Assembly (NCBI GenBank): GCA_018268595.1
Contig: JAFDWH010000016.1
Location: 1 to 64,000 of the forward strand
Length of the DNA: 64,000 nucleotides
Reading direction: 5' to 3'
Origin: Actinomycetota bacterium
GTDB lineage: Bacteria; Actinomycetota; Thermoleophilia; Solirubrobacterales; Solirubrobacteraceae
Shown here: positions 47,795 to 56,218 of the stretch, one piece after another
Layout: the number at the start of each line of letters is the position of its first letter
Position numbering within the stretch: the stretch's first letter is position 1
The notes under the pieces: model-generated
The model's input: the letters and a program-made list of their open reading frames with translations, nothing else
What the model was told of the DNA's origin: nothing
Database searches by the model: none
Made by a program: the position numbers and the translations under genes

Positions 47795-48463
47795 TCAGCT
47801 TGAGGGTCTGGCTCGCAGCGCGCGACGGCCGTCGCGGACGTACAGCGCGGTCGCCGTCAGCGCGAGCGCCAGCCCGGCGTACAGCAACACCTCGCCGAGC
47901 GTCTGCAAGCCGCACAGCGGGAAGAACAGGCCGCCCATCACGGGCGCGACGGCGAGCCGGCCCGGCCAGTTGATGCGGACGTCGACGCCGCGCTTCAGCC
48001 CCTGCCGCGCGAGCGCGAGCATCAGCAGCTCGCGCGCGACCAGCACCGCGAGCGCCCAGCGCGGCAGCAGGCAGAAGTGCCAGTTGACGATCACGCCGCT
48101 GATCACGAGCAGGCGGTCGGTGACCGGGTCCATCAGCGCGCCGAGGCGGCTGTACTGGCGCGTGATGCGCGCGGCCATCCCGTCGGCGTAGTCGCCCCAG
48201 CCGATGACCGCGAACAGGATCGCCTGCGGCGCCCCGACGCCGTCGTCGCTGGAGAGCGCGACCACGAGGAAGACGGGGATCAGCAGCAGGCGCGCGAAGC
48301 CGATCGCGTTGGGGACCGTCCACGGGTTGAGCGGGGCGCCCGCGACGGTCGCGGCCGGCGGCGGGCCGGAGCGGTCGAGCCCGAGCAGGCGGCGGACCGT
48401 GAGCGGGCGTGCGGCCCCCGGGTCGGCGGGCTCCGCCGGTCTCCCTACGGGAGCGTCCGCCAC
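47795..48463 (-). CDS. pgsA: CDP-alcohol phosphatidyltransferase (PgsA-like)
   Basis: 222-aa membrane enzyme. The CDP-alcohol transferase motif is complete: DGMAARITRQYSRLGALMDPVTD (D-G-x2-A-R-x8-G-x3-D-x3-D). About five membrane helices. Probably phosphatidylglycerophosphate synthase, transferring phosphatidyl from CDP-DAG to glycerol-3-phosphate. The GTG start lies inside the end of proS (19-nt overlap), giving a short Pro-rich N-terminus before NPWTVPNAIGFARLLLIPVF. Confidence 0.87.
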   Translation of the reverse strand: MADAPVGRPAEPADPGAARPLTVRRLLGLDRSGPPPAATVAGAPLNPWTVPNAIGFARLLLIPVFLVVALSSDDGVGAPQAILFAVIGWGDYADGMAARITRQYSRLGALMDPVTDRLLVISGVIVNWHFCLLPRWALAVLVARELLMLALARQGLKRGVDVRINWPGRLAVAPVMGGLFFPLCGLQTLGEVLLYAGLALALTATALYVRDGRRALRARPSS

Positions 48464-50127
48464 AGGTCGAGCACCGCCTCGGCAGCGCCGTCGAGCGGGA
48501 CGCTGCGGGTCTCGCGGCCGCGGCGCACCTGCAGCTCCAGCTCGCCGCCGGACAGCGTGCGCTTGCCGACGGTGATGCGCAGCGGGCAGCCGAGCAGCTC
48601 GGCGTCGGCGAACTTCTGGCCGGGCGCGAGGTCGCGGTCGTCGTAGAGCACGTCGGCGCCGAGCGCGCGCAGCTCGCCGTAGAGCCGCTCGGCGTACGCC
48701 TGCTCCTCGCTGCCGGCTCTGCCGAGCGAGACCAGCTCCAGCTCGAACGGCGCGAGCGCGCGCGGCCACGCGATGCCGGCTTCGTCGGCCGTCTGCTCGA
48801 CGGCGGCGGCGACGATGCGCGCCGGGCCGATCCCGTAGGAGCCCATCACGATCGGGCGGCTCGTGCCCGACTCGTCGAGGTAGGTCGCGCCGAGCGGCTC
48901 GGAGTAGCGCGTGCCGAGCTTGAAGATGTTGCCGACCTCGATCGCCGCCTCGATGCGGATCGCGTTGCCGCCGACCGTGTCGCCCGCCTCGACCGTGCGC
49001 ACGTCGGCGCGCTCGAACGCGAAGTCGCGGCCCGGCTCGACGCCGCGCAGGTGGAAGTCGGGGCGGTTGGCGCCAGTCACGTAGCCGCCGTCGGTCACCG
49101 CGTCGTCGAGCAGCACGGGCGCGTTCGCGCCGACCGGGCCGATGTAGCCGGCGGGGCCGATCTTCTGCGCGAACTCGTCGGGCTGCGCGGGACGGCAGGG
49201 CGCGCCGAGCGCGTTGCGCAGCTTGATCTCGTTGACGCGGTGATCGCCGCGCACGACGACGAGCACGAGCCCGCGGCCCTCGGCGATCACCGGGTAGGCC
49301 TTCAGCAGCGCGCCGTGCGGGACGCCGAGGTTGGCCGCGACCTCCTCGACGGTGGTGAGGCCGGGCGTGTGGACCTCCTCCGGCTTGTCGAGCGGGGCGG
49401 GCAGCGCGACCGGCTGCGGGTCGGCGCTCGCGATCTCGACGTTGGCGGCGTAGCCGGGCGCGAGCGCGACGGCGTCCTCGCCGGCGGCGCACGGCGCCAT
49501 GTACTCGTGCGCGCCGGAGCCGCCCATCATCCCGACATCGGACTCGACGCGGTACCACTCCAAGCCGGTGCGCTCGAAGATGCGGTCGTAGGCGCCGACG
49601 TGCTTCTCGTAGGAGGCGTTCAGGCCCTCCTCGTCGCGGTCGAAGGTGTAGGAGTCCTTCATGATGAACTCGCGCGTGCGCAGCACGCCGGCGCGCGGAC
49701 GCGGCTCGTCGCGCTCCTTGACCTGGAAGTGGTAGAGGATCAGCGGCAGGTCGCGGTAGGAGCGCACGAGCTGCGCGACGTGCGTCGTGACGACCTCCTC
49801 GTGCGTCATCGCGAGCACCATCTCGGCGCCCTTGCGGTCCTGCAGCTTAAACAGCTCGTCGATCCCGTAGCGGCCGGTGCGCTTCCAGATCTCGCCGGGG
49901 TTGAGGACCGGCATCAGCAGCTCCTGCCCGCCGATCGCGTTCAGCTCCTCACGGATGATCTGCACGACCTTCTGATGCGCGCGCCAGCCGGCCGGCATCC
50001 ACGTCCACAGCCCGGTGCCGAGCTGGCGCACCAGCCCGGCGCGGACCATCAGCTTGTGCGAGATCGCCTCCGCATCCGCGGGGGCCTGCTTCTCGGTCGG
50101 CAGCAGATAAGTGGACAGGCGCGTCAT
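48445..50127 (-). CDS. proS: Prolyl-tRNA synthetase
   Basis: 560-aa class II synthetase. Motif 1 region LVRQLGTGLWTWMPAGWRAHQKV, motif 2 RYRDLPLILYHFQVKERDEPRPRAGVLRTREF, motif 3 VMGSYGIGPARIVAA. The editing (INS) insertion lies between motifs 2 and 3, as in bacterial-type ProRS. The C-terminal anticodon domain ends the protein. TAGGCT stands 9 nt before the ATG (probable leaderless promoter). Confidence 0.96.
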   Translation of the reverse strand: MTRLSTYLLPTEKQAPADAEAISHKLMVRAGLVRQLGTGLWTWMPAGWRAHQKVVQIIREELNAIGGQELLMPVLNPGEIWKRTGRYGIDELFKLQDRKGAEMVLAMTHEEVVTTHVAQLVRSYRDLPLILYHFQVKERDEPRPRAGVLRTREFIMKDSYTFDRDEEGLNASYEKHVGAYDRIFERTGLEWYRVESDVGMMGGSGAHEYMAPCAAGEDAVALAPGYAANVEIASADPQPVALPAPLDKPEEVHTPGLTTVEEVAANLGVPHGALLKAYPVIAEGRGLVLVVVRGDHRVNEIKLRNALGAPCRPAQPDEFAQKIGPAGYIGPVGANAPVLLDDAVTDGGYVTGANRPDFHLRGVEPGRDFAFERADVRTVEAGDTVGGNAIRIEAAIEVGNIFKLGTRYSEPLGATYLDESGTSRPIVMGSYGIGPARIVAAAVEQTADEAGIAWPRALAPFELELVSLGRAGSEEQAYAERLYGELRALGADVLYDDRDLAPGQKFADAELLGCPLRITVGKRTLSGGELELQVRRGRETRSVPLDGAAEAVLDLWRTLP

Positions 50128-50193
50128 CGGGCGGGAAGCCTAGTGGCTCGACCTCCCGCCCGCCTCCTGTCCGTCGACCTGTCGCGATACCGC

Positions 50194-51111
50194 CTACGTC
50201 GTCGCTCTCAGAGTTCCAGAGAATCTTCTTTCTGCGATTCTCACGGTCAACGTGTCGCTCACAGCCCTCCCGGCTTCGGTCGGCGCCGAGAGAATGACGT
50301 TGATGTTGCAGGTGCCTCTGGCTTCCAACGTCCTCGATCTGCACCCGTTCGGGTCCGTTATCGCGAAATATCTCTGCGATGTCACGACGATTTCTTCGAT
50401 TCTCCCCCCAGCGGACGAACCAATCGTGACGGTTCTCTGCACGAGTTCCCCAGCTCTGACGGTGCCGAACACAAGTGGATTTGGGGTGAAACCGTTTATA
50501 ACTTCGTTACCAGGTAGGAACGTTACTACTTGACTCGGACTCGGGGCCGAAAACGAAACGGTCGGTAGGTATACGAAGCCGCATTCAAAAAGCGGCATCG
50601 ACCCTCTGCCGAGGGCATATTCGTTGTTCCCTAGCCCTTCGAGTGGAAATGTGACTCCCAAACCTTCAAACCTACATTCTTCACCAGTGCTCAATCTTGC
50701 CCTGATACTGACGATAAAAAGGCTGCTCAGCTGTAGCATAGCTCCAGCTGGCGCCGTGTCGCTCGACGAGGACCACCTCATTGACACCGGGAAGCCCAAG
50801 ATCGCGGTGATCGAACCCCTCGTACAGCTACCAGAACTCAGGCTTGAGAGACTTCCAAAGGACGGTTCTTCTCCTTCTCTGACAGCCACTAGTCCTTCGG
50901 CGAATGAACCGCTCAATGTGATAGGACATTCCACCACCACCGTGCCTTCTCCAGATCTCGTAACTCTGAAGGTGCCCGTTTGAGTCACTGATCTACCTGG
51001 GCTAAACGACATACCAGTGAGAGCCCATGCGCCTGGCACCTGAGCCGCCATGACGACGAGCAGGACCAACAGCAGCAGCATGCTCCAGCGACGAAGACGA
51101 TTTCCTCGCAT
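50194..51111 (-). CDS. Secreted protein with Hydin-like (choice-of-anchor) domain, atypical composition
   Basis: 305 aa. Signal peptide (MLLLLVLLVVMAAQVPGAWA) and a mature beta-rich protein. The C-terminal about 100 residues match ASH/Hydin-type Ig-like domains (PLVFGTVRAGELVQRTVTIG; RGTCNINVILSAP). Conserved cysteine pairs are spaced through the body. The start is backed by AAGGAGG. GC content is strikingly lower than in the neighbours on both sides, and codon use includes many A/T-ending codons, so recent acquisition is likely. Function unknown. Confidence 0.75.
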   Translation of the reverse strand: MRGNRLRRWSMLLLLVLLVVMAAQVPGAWALTGMSFSPGRSVTQTGTFRVTRSGEGTVVVECPITLSGSFAEGLVAVREGEEPSFGSLSSLSSGSCTRGSITAILGFPVSMRWSSSSDTAPAGAMLQLSSLFIVSIRARLSTGEECRFEGLGVTFPLEGLGNNEYALGRGSMPLFECGFVYLPTVSFSAPSPSQVVTFLPGNEVINGFTPNPLVFGTVRAGELVQRTVTIGSSAGGRIEEIVVTSQRYFAITDPNGCRSRTLEARGTCNINVILSAPTEAGRAVSDTLTVRIAERRFSGTLRATT

Positions 51112-51265
51112 CGCTTCCCTCCTTTGTCGTGTCGGTCCCCACAAACGGGCGTCACCCGCCCGGCACGCGGAACCGGAGCGCCCCCCCGAGGCCGCTCACG
51201 GCACAAACTACCAGTAACTGGGGTTATGGGCCAGCAGCAGCACTACCGCCACCGCTACGGCGCGC

Positions 51266-52216
51266 TCAGCGGAACTTCGCGATGTTCGCGAGCAGGACGC
51301 CGAACACGGGCCGTGGGAGGCCGTGGGCGTCGAGGATCGCGGAGTCCCAGCGGTTCGTCGGCGCGGACGCGAACCACTGGTAGAGGTAGACGCGGTCGAC
51401 CTTGCGGCGGTAGAGGTCCGCCTGCTTGAAGATCGCCTGCATCGCGCGCTTCTGGCGCGTGAGCGAGGGGCGGAAGGACTGGCGCGCGTTCTGCGGCTGG
51501 AAGCGGAACAGGCCGGCCGTCTCGGTCAGCCAGATCTTCCCCGGCAGGATCTTCGCCGCTCTGCGCATCGAGCTGTTGCGGTCCTTCACGAAGCGGTTCG
51601 TGTCGGTGTAGTTGTGCAGCCCCCACACCTTCGGGACCGCCAGGTGACGGTCTCTGAACGCTCTCAGCACCGCCGCGGAGTACGACGCCATGTTCGGCAG
51701 GTCCTGGATGTCCGCCCCCAGCACGATGCAGCCGCGGCAGTTCGCCTTCACGATCTGGTAGTAGGCGACGACCGCCTCGGGGTAGCGCGCAGTCGGCTGC
51801 GTGAGGTTGTTGACCTCGTTCCACGGCTGGTAGATGCGCACCCACGGGTAGCGCTTGCGGAACGCGCGGAAGTCCCGCTTGTACGCCGCCGCGCTGATCG
51901 GTCTGCAGCCTTTCGCGCGCCCGATGTTCGGGCATCTCATCTTCGCCGGCGGGTTGAACGCGACGACGACCTCCATCCCGGCCGCCTGCGCGGCGTCCAT
52001 CCACGCGTCGACCGCCGCGCGCTGCTTGAAGACCGAGTCGATCGGCGTGATGTAGCGCGTGCGCGTCGGCGCGAGCTGCTCGAAGAACTGGTTCGTGAAC
52101 AGCGCCGGACTCTGGTCGGCGACGCCGACGACGTAGGCGCCGCTCGTCGCGGGCGCGGCGAGCGCGGCGCAGACGAGCGCGAGCAGGGCGAGCAGCAGCG
52201 TGCGACGGGGGATCAC
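51266..52216 (-). CDS. Secreted clan GH-A glycoside hydrolase-like protein
   Basis: About 316 aa. The GTG start places a signal peptide (LLLALLALVCAALAAPATSG) at the N-terminus and has TACAGT 9 nt upstream; an in-frame ATG 42 nt further out is the alternative. Barrel landmarks: PWNEVN (acid/base Glu about 134) and WLTETAG (nucleophile Glu about 232). Similar in layout to the protein at 19-1410 but shorter, lacking its C-terminal tail. Substrate unknown. Confidence 0.7.
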   Translation of the reverse strand: MIPRRTLLLALLALVCAALAAPATSGAYVVGVADQSPALFTNQFFEQLAPTRTRYITPIDSVFKQRAAVDAWMDAAQAAGMEVVVAFNPPAKMRCPNIGRAKGCRPISAAAYKRDFRAFRKRYPWVRIYQPWNEVNNLTQPTARYPEAVVAYYQIVKANCRGCIVLGADIQDLPNMASYSAAVLRAFRDRHLAVPKVWGLHNYTDTNRFVKDRNSSMRRAAKILPGKIWLTETAGLFRFQPQNARQSFRPSLTRQKRAMQAIFKQADLYRRKVDRVYLYQWFASAPTNRWDSAILDAHGLPRPVFGVLLANIAKFR

Positions 52217-52298
52217 GGACGCCGCACTGTAGCGGCGGCGCCGGTCGAGGATGCGCATCCCTCGTGAACCCGCTCGGCGCGTGCGAGTTGCGCTCCGC

Positions 52299-53078
52299 TC
52301 AGGCGCTCCCGGCCAATAGCAGCGCCGCGACGCCCTCCGGGTCGTCGCTCATCGGGATGTGCCCGCAGCGGGGCAGCGGCACGTGCCGGGCGCGCGGCAG
52401 CAGCGTGCGGGCGCGCTTCGCCTGGCGCGGGATCAGCAGCCGGTCGCGCGTGCCCCAGCCGATCGTCACCGGCACCGCCAGCTCGGCGCCGTCGCGGAAG
52501 GCGTAGCCGCGCGTGTGCGGCAGCGTCGCCTGCCAGCCGGGGGCGCGTGCGAGCTGGACGAGGTCCTCGACCGCCTCCTCCCCAACGCGCTTGCGCGGAC
52601 GGCCGTACATCAGCCCGATCGTCGCCTGGCGGCCCGCCGGCGAGCGCACGATCCGCCGCATCTGTGCGCCGAGGCGCGTCGCCGCGAAGTGCGTCACGTG
52701 CAGCATCGCGCGCCCGTAACGCGCCTCCGCGGGGCTCCAGAAGCCGATCGGCGAGAGCGCGGTGGCGCTCGCGACCGCGCCCATGCGCGCCAGCTCCAGC
52801 GCGATCCCGCCGCCGAGCGAGTTGCCGGCCACGTGCGGCCGTTCGAGCCCGACCTCGGTCCACCAGTCGACGAGCGCGCCCGCGAGCGCCTGCACGCTCG
52901 GCGCTTCGCCCGCGGGCAGCACCGGCGAGTCGCCGAAGCCCGGCAGGTCGACGCACAGCACGTCACGCTCGCCGGCGAGCAGCGGCACGACCGGCTTCCA
53001 CGCGCCGCGCCGCGAGCCGATCCCGTGGACCAGCACGAGCGGCGGCCCGGAGCCGCTGCGGTCGTAGGCGAGCTGCAT
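52299..53078 (-). CDS. Alpha/beta hydrolase
   Basis: 259 aa. LVLVHGIGSRRGAW gives the oxyanion loop, GNSLGG the nucleophile Ser, IGWGTRDRLLIP the acid strand and CGHIPMSDDP the catalytic His. Cytoplasmic, with no signal peptide. The ATG at MQLAYDRSGSG is chosen because the fold starts there; the longer frame upstream is unsupported. Substrate unknown. Confidence 0.82.
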   Translation of the reverse strand: MQLAYDRSGSGPPLVLVHGIGSRRGAWKPVVPLLAGERDVLCVDLPGFGDSPVLPAGEAPSVQALAGALVDWWTEVGLERPHVAGNSLGGGIALELARMGAVASATALSPIGFWSPAEARYGRAMLHVTHFAATRLGAQMRRIVRSPAGRQATIGLMYGRPRKRVGEEAVEDLVQLARAPGWQATLPHTRGYAFRDGAELAVPVTIGWGTRDRLLIPRQAKRARTLLPRARHVPLPRCGHIPMSDDPEGVAALLLAGSA

Positions 53079-53118
53079 CGGGCGCACGCTAGCGGCGGGG
53101 CCCGCCGCCCGCGCCGCC

Positions 53119-53541
53119 TCAGGCCAGCTCGCGCGCGGCCACCACCGGCAGACCCGCCTCGATGCCACGCTGGCGCATGCCGCCGTCGTTCGTCACCACC
53201 GTCCCGCCGACGCGTGTCGCGAGCGCGACGTAGATCGCGTCGTAGGCGGTGAATCCGTGCGCGAGCGCAAGGGCGAGCGCCTGCGGCACCAGCTCGTCGG
53301 TCCGGTGCAGGCGGAGCGACTCGACGGGCACGTCCTCCATCGCGGCCATCGCCTCCTCGGCTGCGAGATCGCCCATGCGCACGCGCTTCCACATCACGTT
53401 CGCGACTTCGAGCAAGGCGAAGTCCGGAGCATGGAGATCGGAGCCTTCGATGCGCGCGAGCGCCGCAGCGATCGCCTCCGTGGCGGGCTCCCGAAGCTGG
53501 AGCGCGGCGAGCACGCTGGCGTCCAGCACGTACGCCGCCAT
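53119..53541 (-). CDS. vapC: PIN-domain ribonuclease toxin, VapC-like
   Basis: 140 aa. Acidic metal-binding residues of PIN nucleases are in place: D7 (LDASVL), E45 (LLEVAN), D101 (AYDAIYVAL) and D119 (TNDGG). It follows the antitoxin gene by 3 nt, the standard VapBC arrangement. Probably cleaves RNA when VapB is degraded. Confidence 0.88.
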   Translation of the reverse strand: MAAYVLDASVLAALQLREPATEAIAAALARIEGSDLHAPDFALLEVANVMWKRVRMGDLAAEEAMAAMEDVPVESLRLHRTDELVPQALALALAHGFTAYDAIYVALATRVGGTVVTNDGGMRQRGIEAGLPVVAARELA

Positions 53542-53544
53542 GCG

Positions 53545-53784
53545 CTACCGGTCGCGATCTTCGCGGATGAGCTCGGCCGCAGAGTCCGCAACCGGCGCGT
53601 GGCGCTCACGCATCGCGCGCGCTCGCTCGAGCCACTCGGAGATCGTCAGCCCACGGCGCTCCGGCAGCTCCGCACGCAGCAGCTCGATCGCGGTCGCACC
53701 GATCGAGCGACGCGAGCTGCGAGCCTCCTCGCGCAGGCGCTCATACAGGTCGTCGGGCACGTCGCGCACGTAGAGCGTCGCCAT
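53545..53784 (-). CDS. vapB: VapB-like ribbon-helix-helix antitoxin
   Basis: 79 aa. N-terminal RHH fold (ATLYVRDVPDDLYERLREEARSS; SIGATAIELLRAEL) for DNA binding, and an acidic, probably disordered C-terminus that would wrap around VapC. Two identical 8-bp palindromes sit immediately upstream of its ATG, fitting tandem RHH-dimer binding and autorepression. Confidence 0.86.
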   Translation of the reverse strand: MATLYVRDVPDDLYERLREEARSSRRSIGATAIELLRAELPERRGLTISEWLERARAMRERHAPVADSAAELIREDRDR

Positions 53785-53792
53785 GCGGAGGA

Positions 53793-53811
53793 TGCTAGCA
53801 AGCTGCTAGCA
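53793..53811. promoter_or_regulatory. VapB operator: two TGCTAGCA palindromes 11 bp apart
   Basis: TGCTAGCA occurs at 53793-53800 and 53804-53811, each self-complementary, 11 bp centre to centre (one helical turn), starting 9 nt from the vapB start. This is the geometry expected for two RHH dimers binding one face of the DNA. Confidence 0.65.
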
Positions 53812-53817
53812 ATTCGC

Positions 53818-55110
53818 TCACGTGCGCGTGAAGCGCCGACCGGCGGTCGGCGAGACCGCCTCGTCGAGGCGCGTGCGCGCGGCGACCGTCTCGAGCAGCG
53901 TGCCGGACATCTCGTCGGCCTGCTCGGCCTGCTTGGCCTTCTCGAGCGCGGCGAGGCGCTCGGGCGTCATCTCGCCCGCGTTCTCGTCCTCGATCGCCTG
54001 CAGCCAGGCCGCGCCCTCGGCGGCCTCCTGCGCATCGACGTCGATGCGCTTTGCGCCGGAGCCGACGTACTTGTCGATCTCCTCGAACAAGGTGTCGACG
54101 AGCTGCTCGGTCGGGACCTTGCGCAGCGCTCTGCCGCGGCTGAAGATCAGGCCCTCGTTCTTCGCGCCGGTGATGCCGAAGTCGGCGTGCGAGGCCTCGC
54201 CGATGCCGTTCACGGCACACCCCAGCACCGCCACCTCGATCGGCTCCTCGTACGCCTCCAGGCGCTTCTCGATGTCCGCCACGACGGTGTCCATGTCGAA
54301 CTGCAGCCGCCCGCACGTCGGGCAGGCGATCAGCACCGGCCCGCGCTCGCGCAACTGGAGCGCCTTGAGGATCTCCCAGGCGACCTTCACCTCCTCCTCC
54401 GCATGGAAGGTGGAGAGCGAGATGCGGATCGTGTCGCCGATCCCGTCGGCCAGCAGCGTGCCGAGGCCGACCGCGCTCTTCAACGAGCCCGACCACTTCG
54501 TGCCCGCCTCGGTGATGCCGAGGTGCAGCGGGTATGGGATCCGCTCGCTCAGCAGGCGGTTCGACGCGATCGTGTTCGGCACGTTCGTCGACTTGATCGA
54601 GACCTTGAGGTTCTCGAACTCCAGCCGCTCCATCAGCTCGACGAACTCGACCGCGGCCGTCACCAGCGCCTCGACGCTGTTCTCGCGCTCCAGCGCGTGC
54701 AGGTGCTTCGGCAGCGAGCCCGAGTTGACGCCGATCCGCAGCGGGGTCCCCAGCTCTCTCGCGCGGGCGGCCACCTGCGCGACCTTGTCGGGGCCGCCGA
54801 TGTTGCCGGGGTTGAGCCGCACGCAGTGCGCGCCGGCGTCCAGAGCCTTCAGCGCGAGCGTGTGGTTGAAGTGGATGTCGGCGATGATCGGGATCGGCGA
54901 CTCTCTGACGATCGTCTTGAGCGCCTCGACGTCCTGCTCGCGCGGGACCGCGCAGCGCACGATGTCGGCGCCCGCCTCGGCGACGCGCTTGATCTGCGCC
55001 AGCGTGGCGGCGAGGTCCGCCGTCTCCGTCTTCGTCATCGTCTGCACCGCGACGGGCGCACCGCCGCCGATCGGCACCGAGCCGACGTGGATCTGCCGCT
55101 GCGAGGCCAT
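53818..55110 (-). CDS. ispG: 4-hydroxy-3-methylbut-2-enyl-diphosphate synthase (IspG/GcpE)
   Basis: 430-aa Fe-S enzyme of the MEP isoprenoid pathway. VPIGGGAPVAVQTMTKTETAD opens the barrel, HFNHTLALKA and GVNSGSLPKH follow, and the C-terminal cluster Cys lie in CPTCGRLQFD and GCAVNGIGE. A C-terminal extension of about 80 residues beyond the core is acidic and low in complexity. TACACT stands 9 nt before the ATG, so it has its own promoter although it follows rseP. Confidence 0.96.
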   Translation of the reverse strand: MASQRQIHVGSVPIGGGAPVAVQTMTKTETADLAATLAQIKRVAEAGADIVRCAVPREQDVEALKTIVRESPIPIIADIHFNHTLALKALDAGAHCVRLNPGNIGGPDKVAQVAARARELGTPLRIGVNSGSLPKHLHALERENSVEALVTAAVEFVELMERLEFENLKVSIKSTNVPNTIASNRLLSERIPYPLHLGITEAGTKWSGSLKSAVGLGTLLADGIGDTIRISLSTFHAEEEVKVAWEILKALQLRERGPVLIACPTCGRLQFDMDTVVADIEKRLEAYEEPIEVAVLGCAVNGIGEASHADFGITGAKNEGLIFSRGRALRKVPTEQLVDTLFEEIDKYVGSGAKRIDVDAQEAAEGAAWLQAIEDENAGEMTPERLAALEKAKQAEQADEMSGTLLETVAARTRLDEAVSPTAGRRFTRT

Positions 55111-55138
55111 CTGCCCTTGAGTGTACGAGGCGCGCCCG

Positions 55139-56218
55139 TCAGCGCACGTTGAAGCCGCCGTTCTGGAAGCGGCCGATGTCGTTCGTGAGCCCGATCACGA
55201 ACAGCATGATCACGAGCGCGAAGCCGATGACGCTCGCGCGCTCCATGATCGCGAACGGGATCGCCCGCCCGCGCACCTTCTCCGCCAGCGCCCAGAAGAT
55301 GTGGCCGCCGTCGAGCGGCAGGAACGGGAACAGGTTGATGATCGCGAGCGACAGCGAGATCAGCGCGAGGATCTCCAACGCGCGCTCCGTGCTGAAGCCG
55401 ATCGACTGGCGCGTCACCTCGTAGGCGCCGACGACGCTGCCGACCTGCTTGCGCTCTCTCGCCTGGAAGATGTGCGCGAAGACGGACAGCGTCCTGTTGG
55501 TGACGTCCCACATGCCGCTGGCGCTCGCGCCGGCCGCCGCGACCGGCCCGAGGTCGCGCGTGCCGCTCACGTAGGTGAAGCCGAGCCGCGTGCGCTCGAT
55601 CCCTCTCGTCGCGTCGTAGCGCGGGCGGACGTCGAACGTCAGCCGCGTCCCGTCGCGCAGCACCACGAGACGCGCCGGCGTCGTCGCGACGCAGCCGGCG
55701 ACCGGCCGGCCGGCGCATCTGTGGCTCGCGACCTGTCTCGCCATCGCCGTGACGTCGCCGCGGACGCCGTCGACCGAGACGAGTCTGTCGCCCGGCTGCA
55801 GGTAGCGCGCGGCAGGCTGCTCGAGGTTGTGCGAGCTGACGACCTGGCTCGTCGTCGCCTCGCCGTTGACGAGGAACAGCGCCCACAGGATCAGGAACGC
55901 GAGCAGCACGTTGACCGCCGGCCCCGCGGCGATCACGACGACCCGCTTCCACACCGGCTGGCGGTAGTAGCTGCGCGCGGCGACCTCAGGCGGGAGCGTC
56001 TCCCGCGGGTTCATGCCGCTGATTCTCACGTAGCCGCCGAGCGGGATCGGGCCGATCCCGTACTCGGTCTCGCCGCGCCGGAACGACACGAGCGGTCTGC
56101 CGAAGAAGAGGCTGAAGCGCTCGACGCGCATCCCGACCGCCTTCGCGGCGGCGAAGTGGCCGCCCTCGTGGAGGATGATCAGCACCGCGAAGCCGGCGAA
56201 CGCGAGCAGCCAGCTCAT
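55139..56218 (-). CDS. rseP: RseP-type site-2 membrane metalloprotease (M50)
   Basis: 359 aa. Zinc-binding HEGGH at residues 17-21 in the first membrane helix, a PDZ domain in the middle (PAARYLQPGDRLVSVDGV) and the third ligand region NLFPFLPLDGGH near the C-terminus. Cleaves membrane anti-sigma or signal proteins within the bilayer. ATGA overlap with dxr. A possible client is the membrane sigma/anti-sigma fusion at 28875, but this is speculative. Confidence 0.94.
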   Translation of the reverse strand: MSWLLAFAGFAVLIILHEGGHFAAAKAVGMRVERFSLFFGRPLVSFRRGETEYGIGPIPLGGYVRISGMNPRETLPPEVAARSYYRQPVWKRVVVIAAGPAVNVLLAFLILWALFLVNGEATTSQVVSSHNLEQPAARYLQPGDRLVSVDGVRGDVTAMARQVASHRCAGRPVAGCVATTPARLVVLRDGTRLTFDVRPRYDATRGIERTRLGFTYVSGTRDLGPVAAAGASASGMWDVTNRTLSVFAHIFQARERKQVGSVVGAYEVTRQSIGFSTERALEILALISLSLAIINLFPFLPLDGGHIFWALAEKVRGRAIPFAIMERASVIGFALVIMLFVIGLTNDIGRFQNGGFNVR

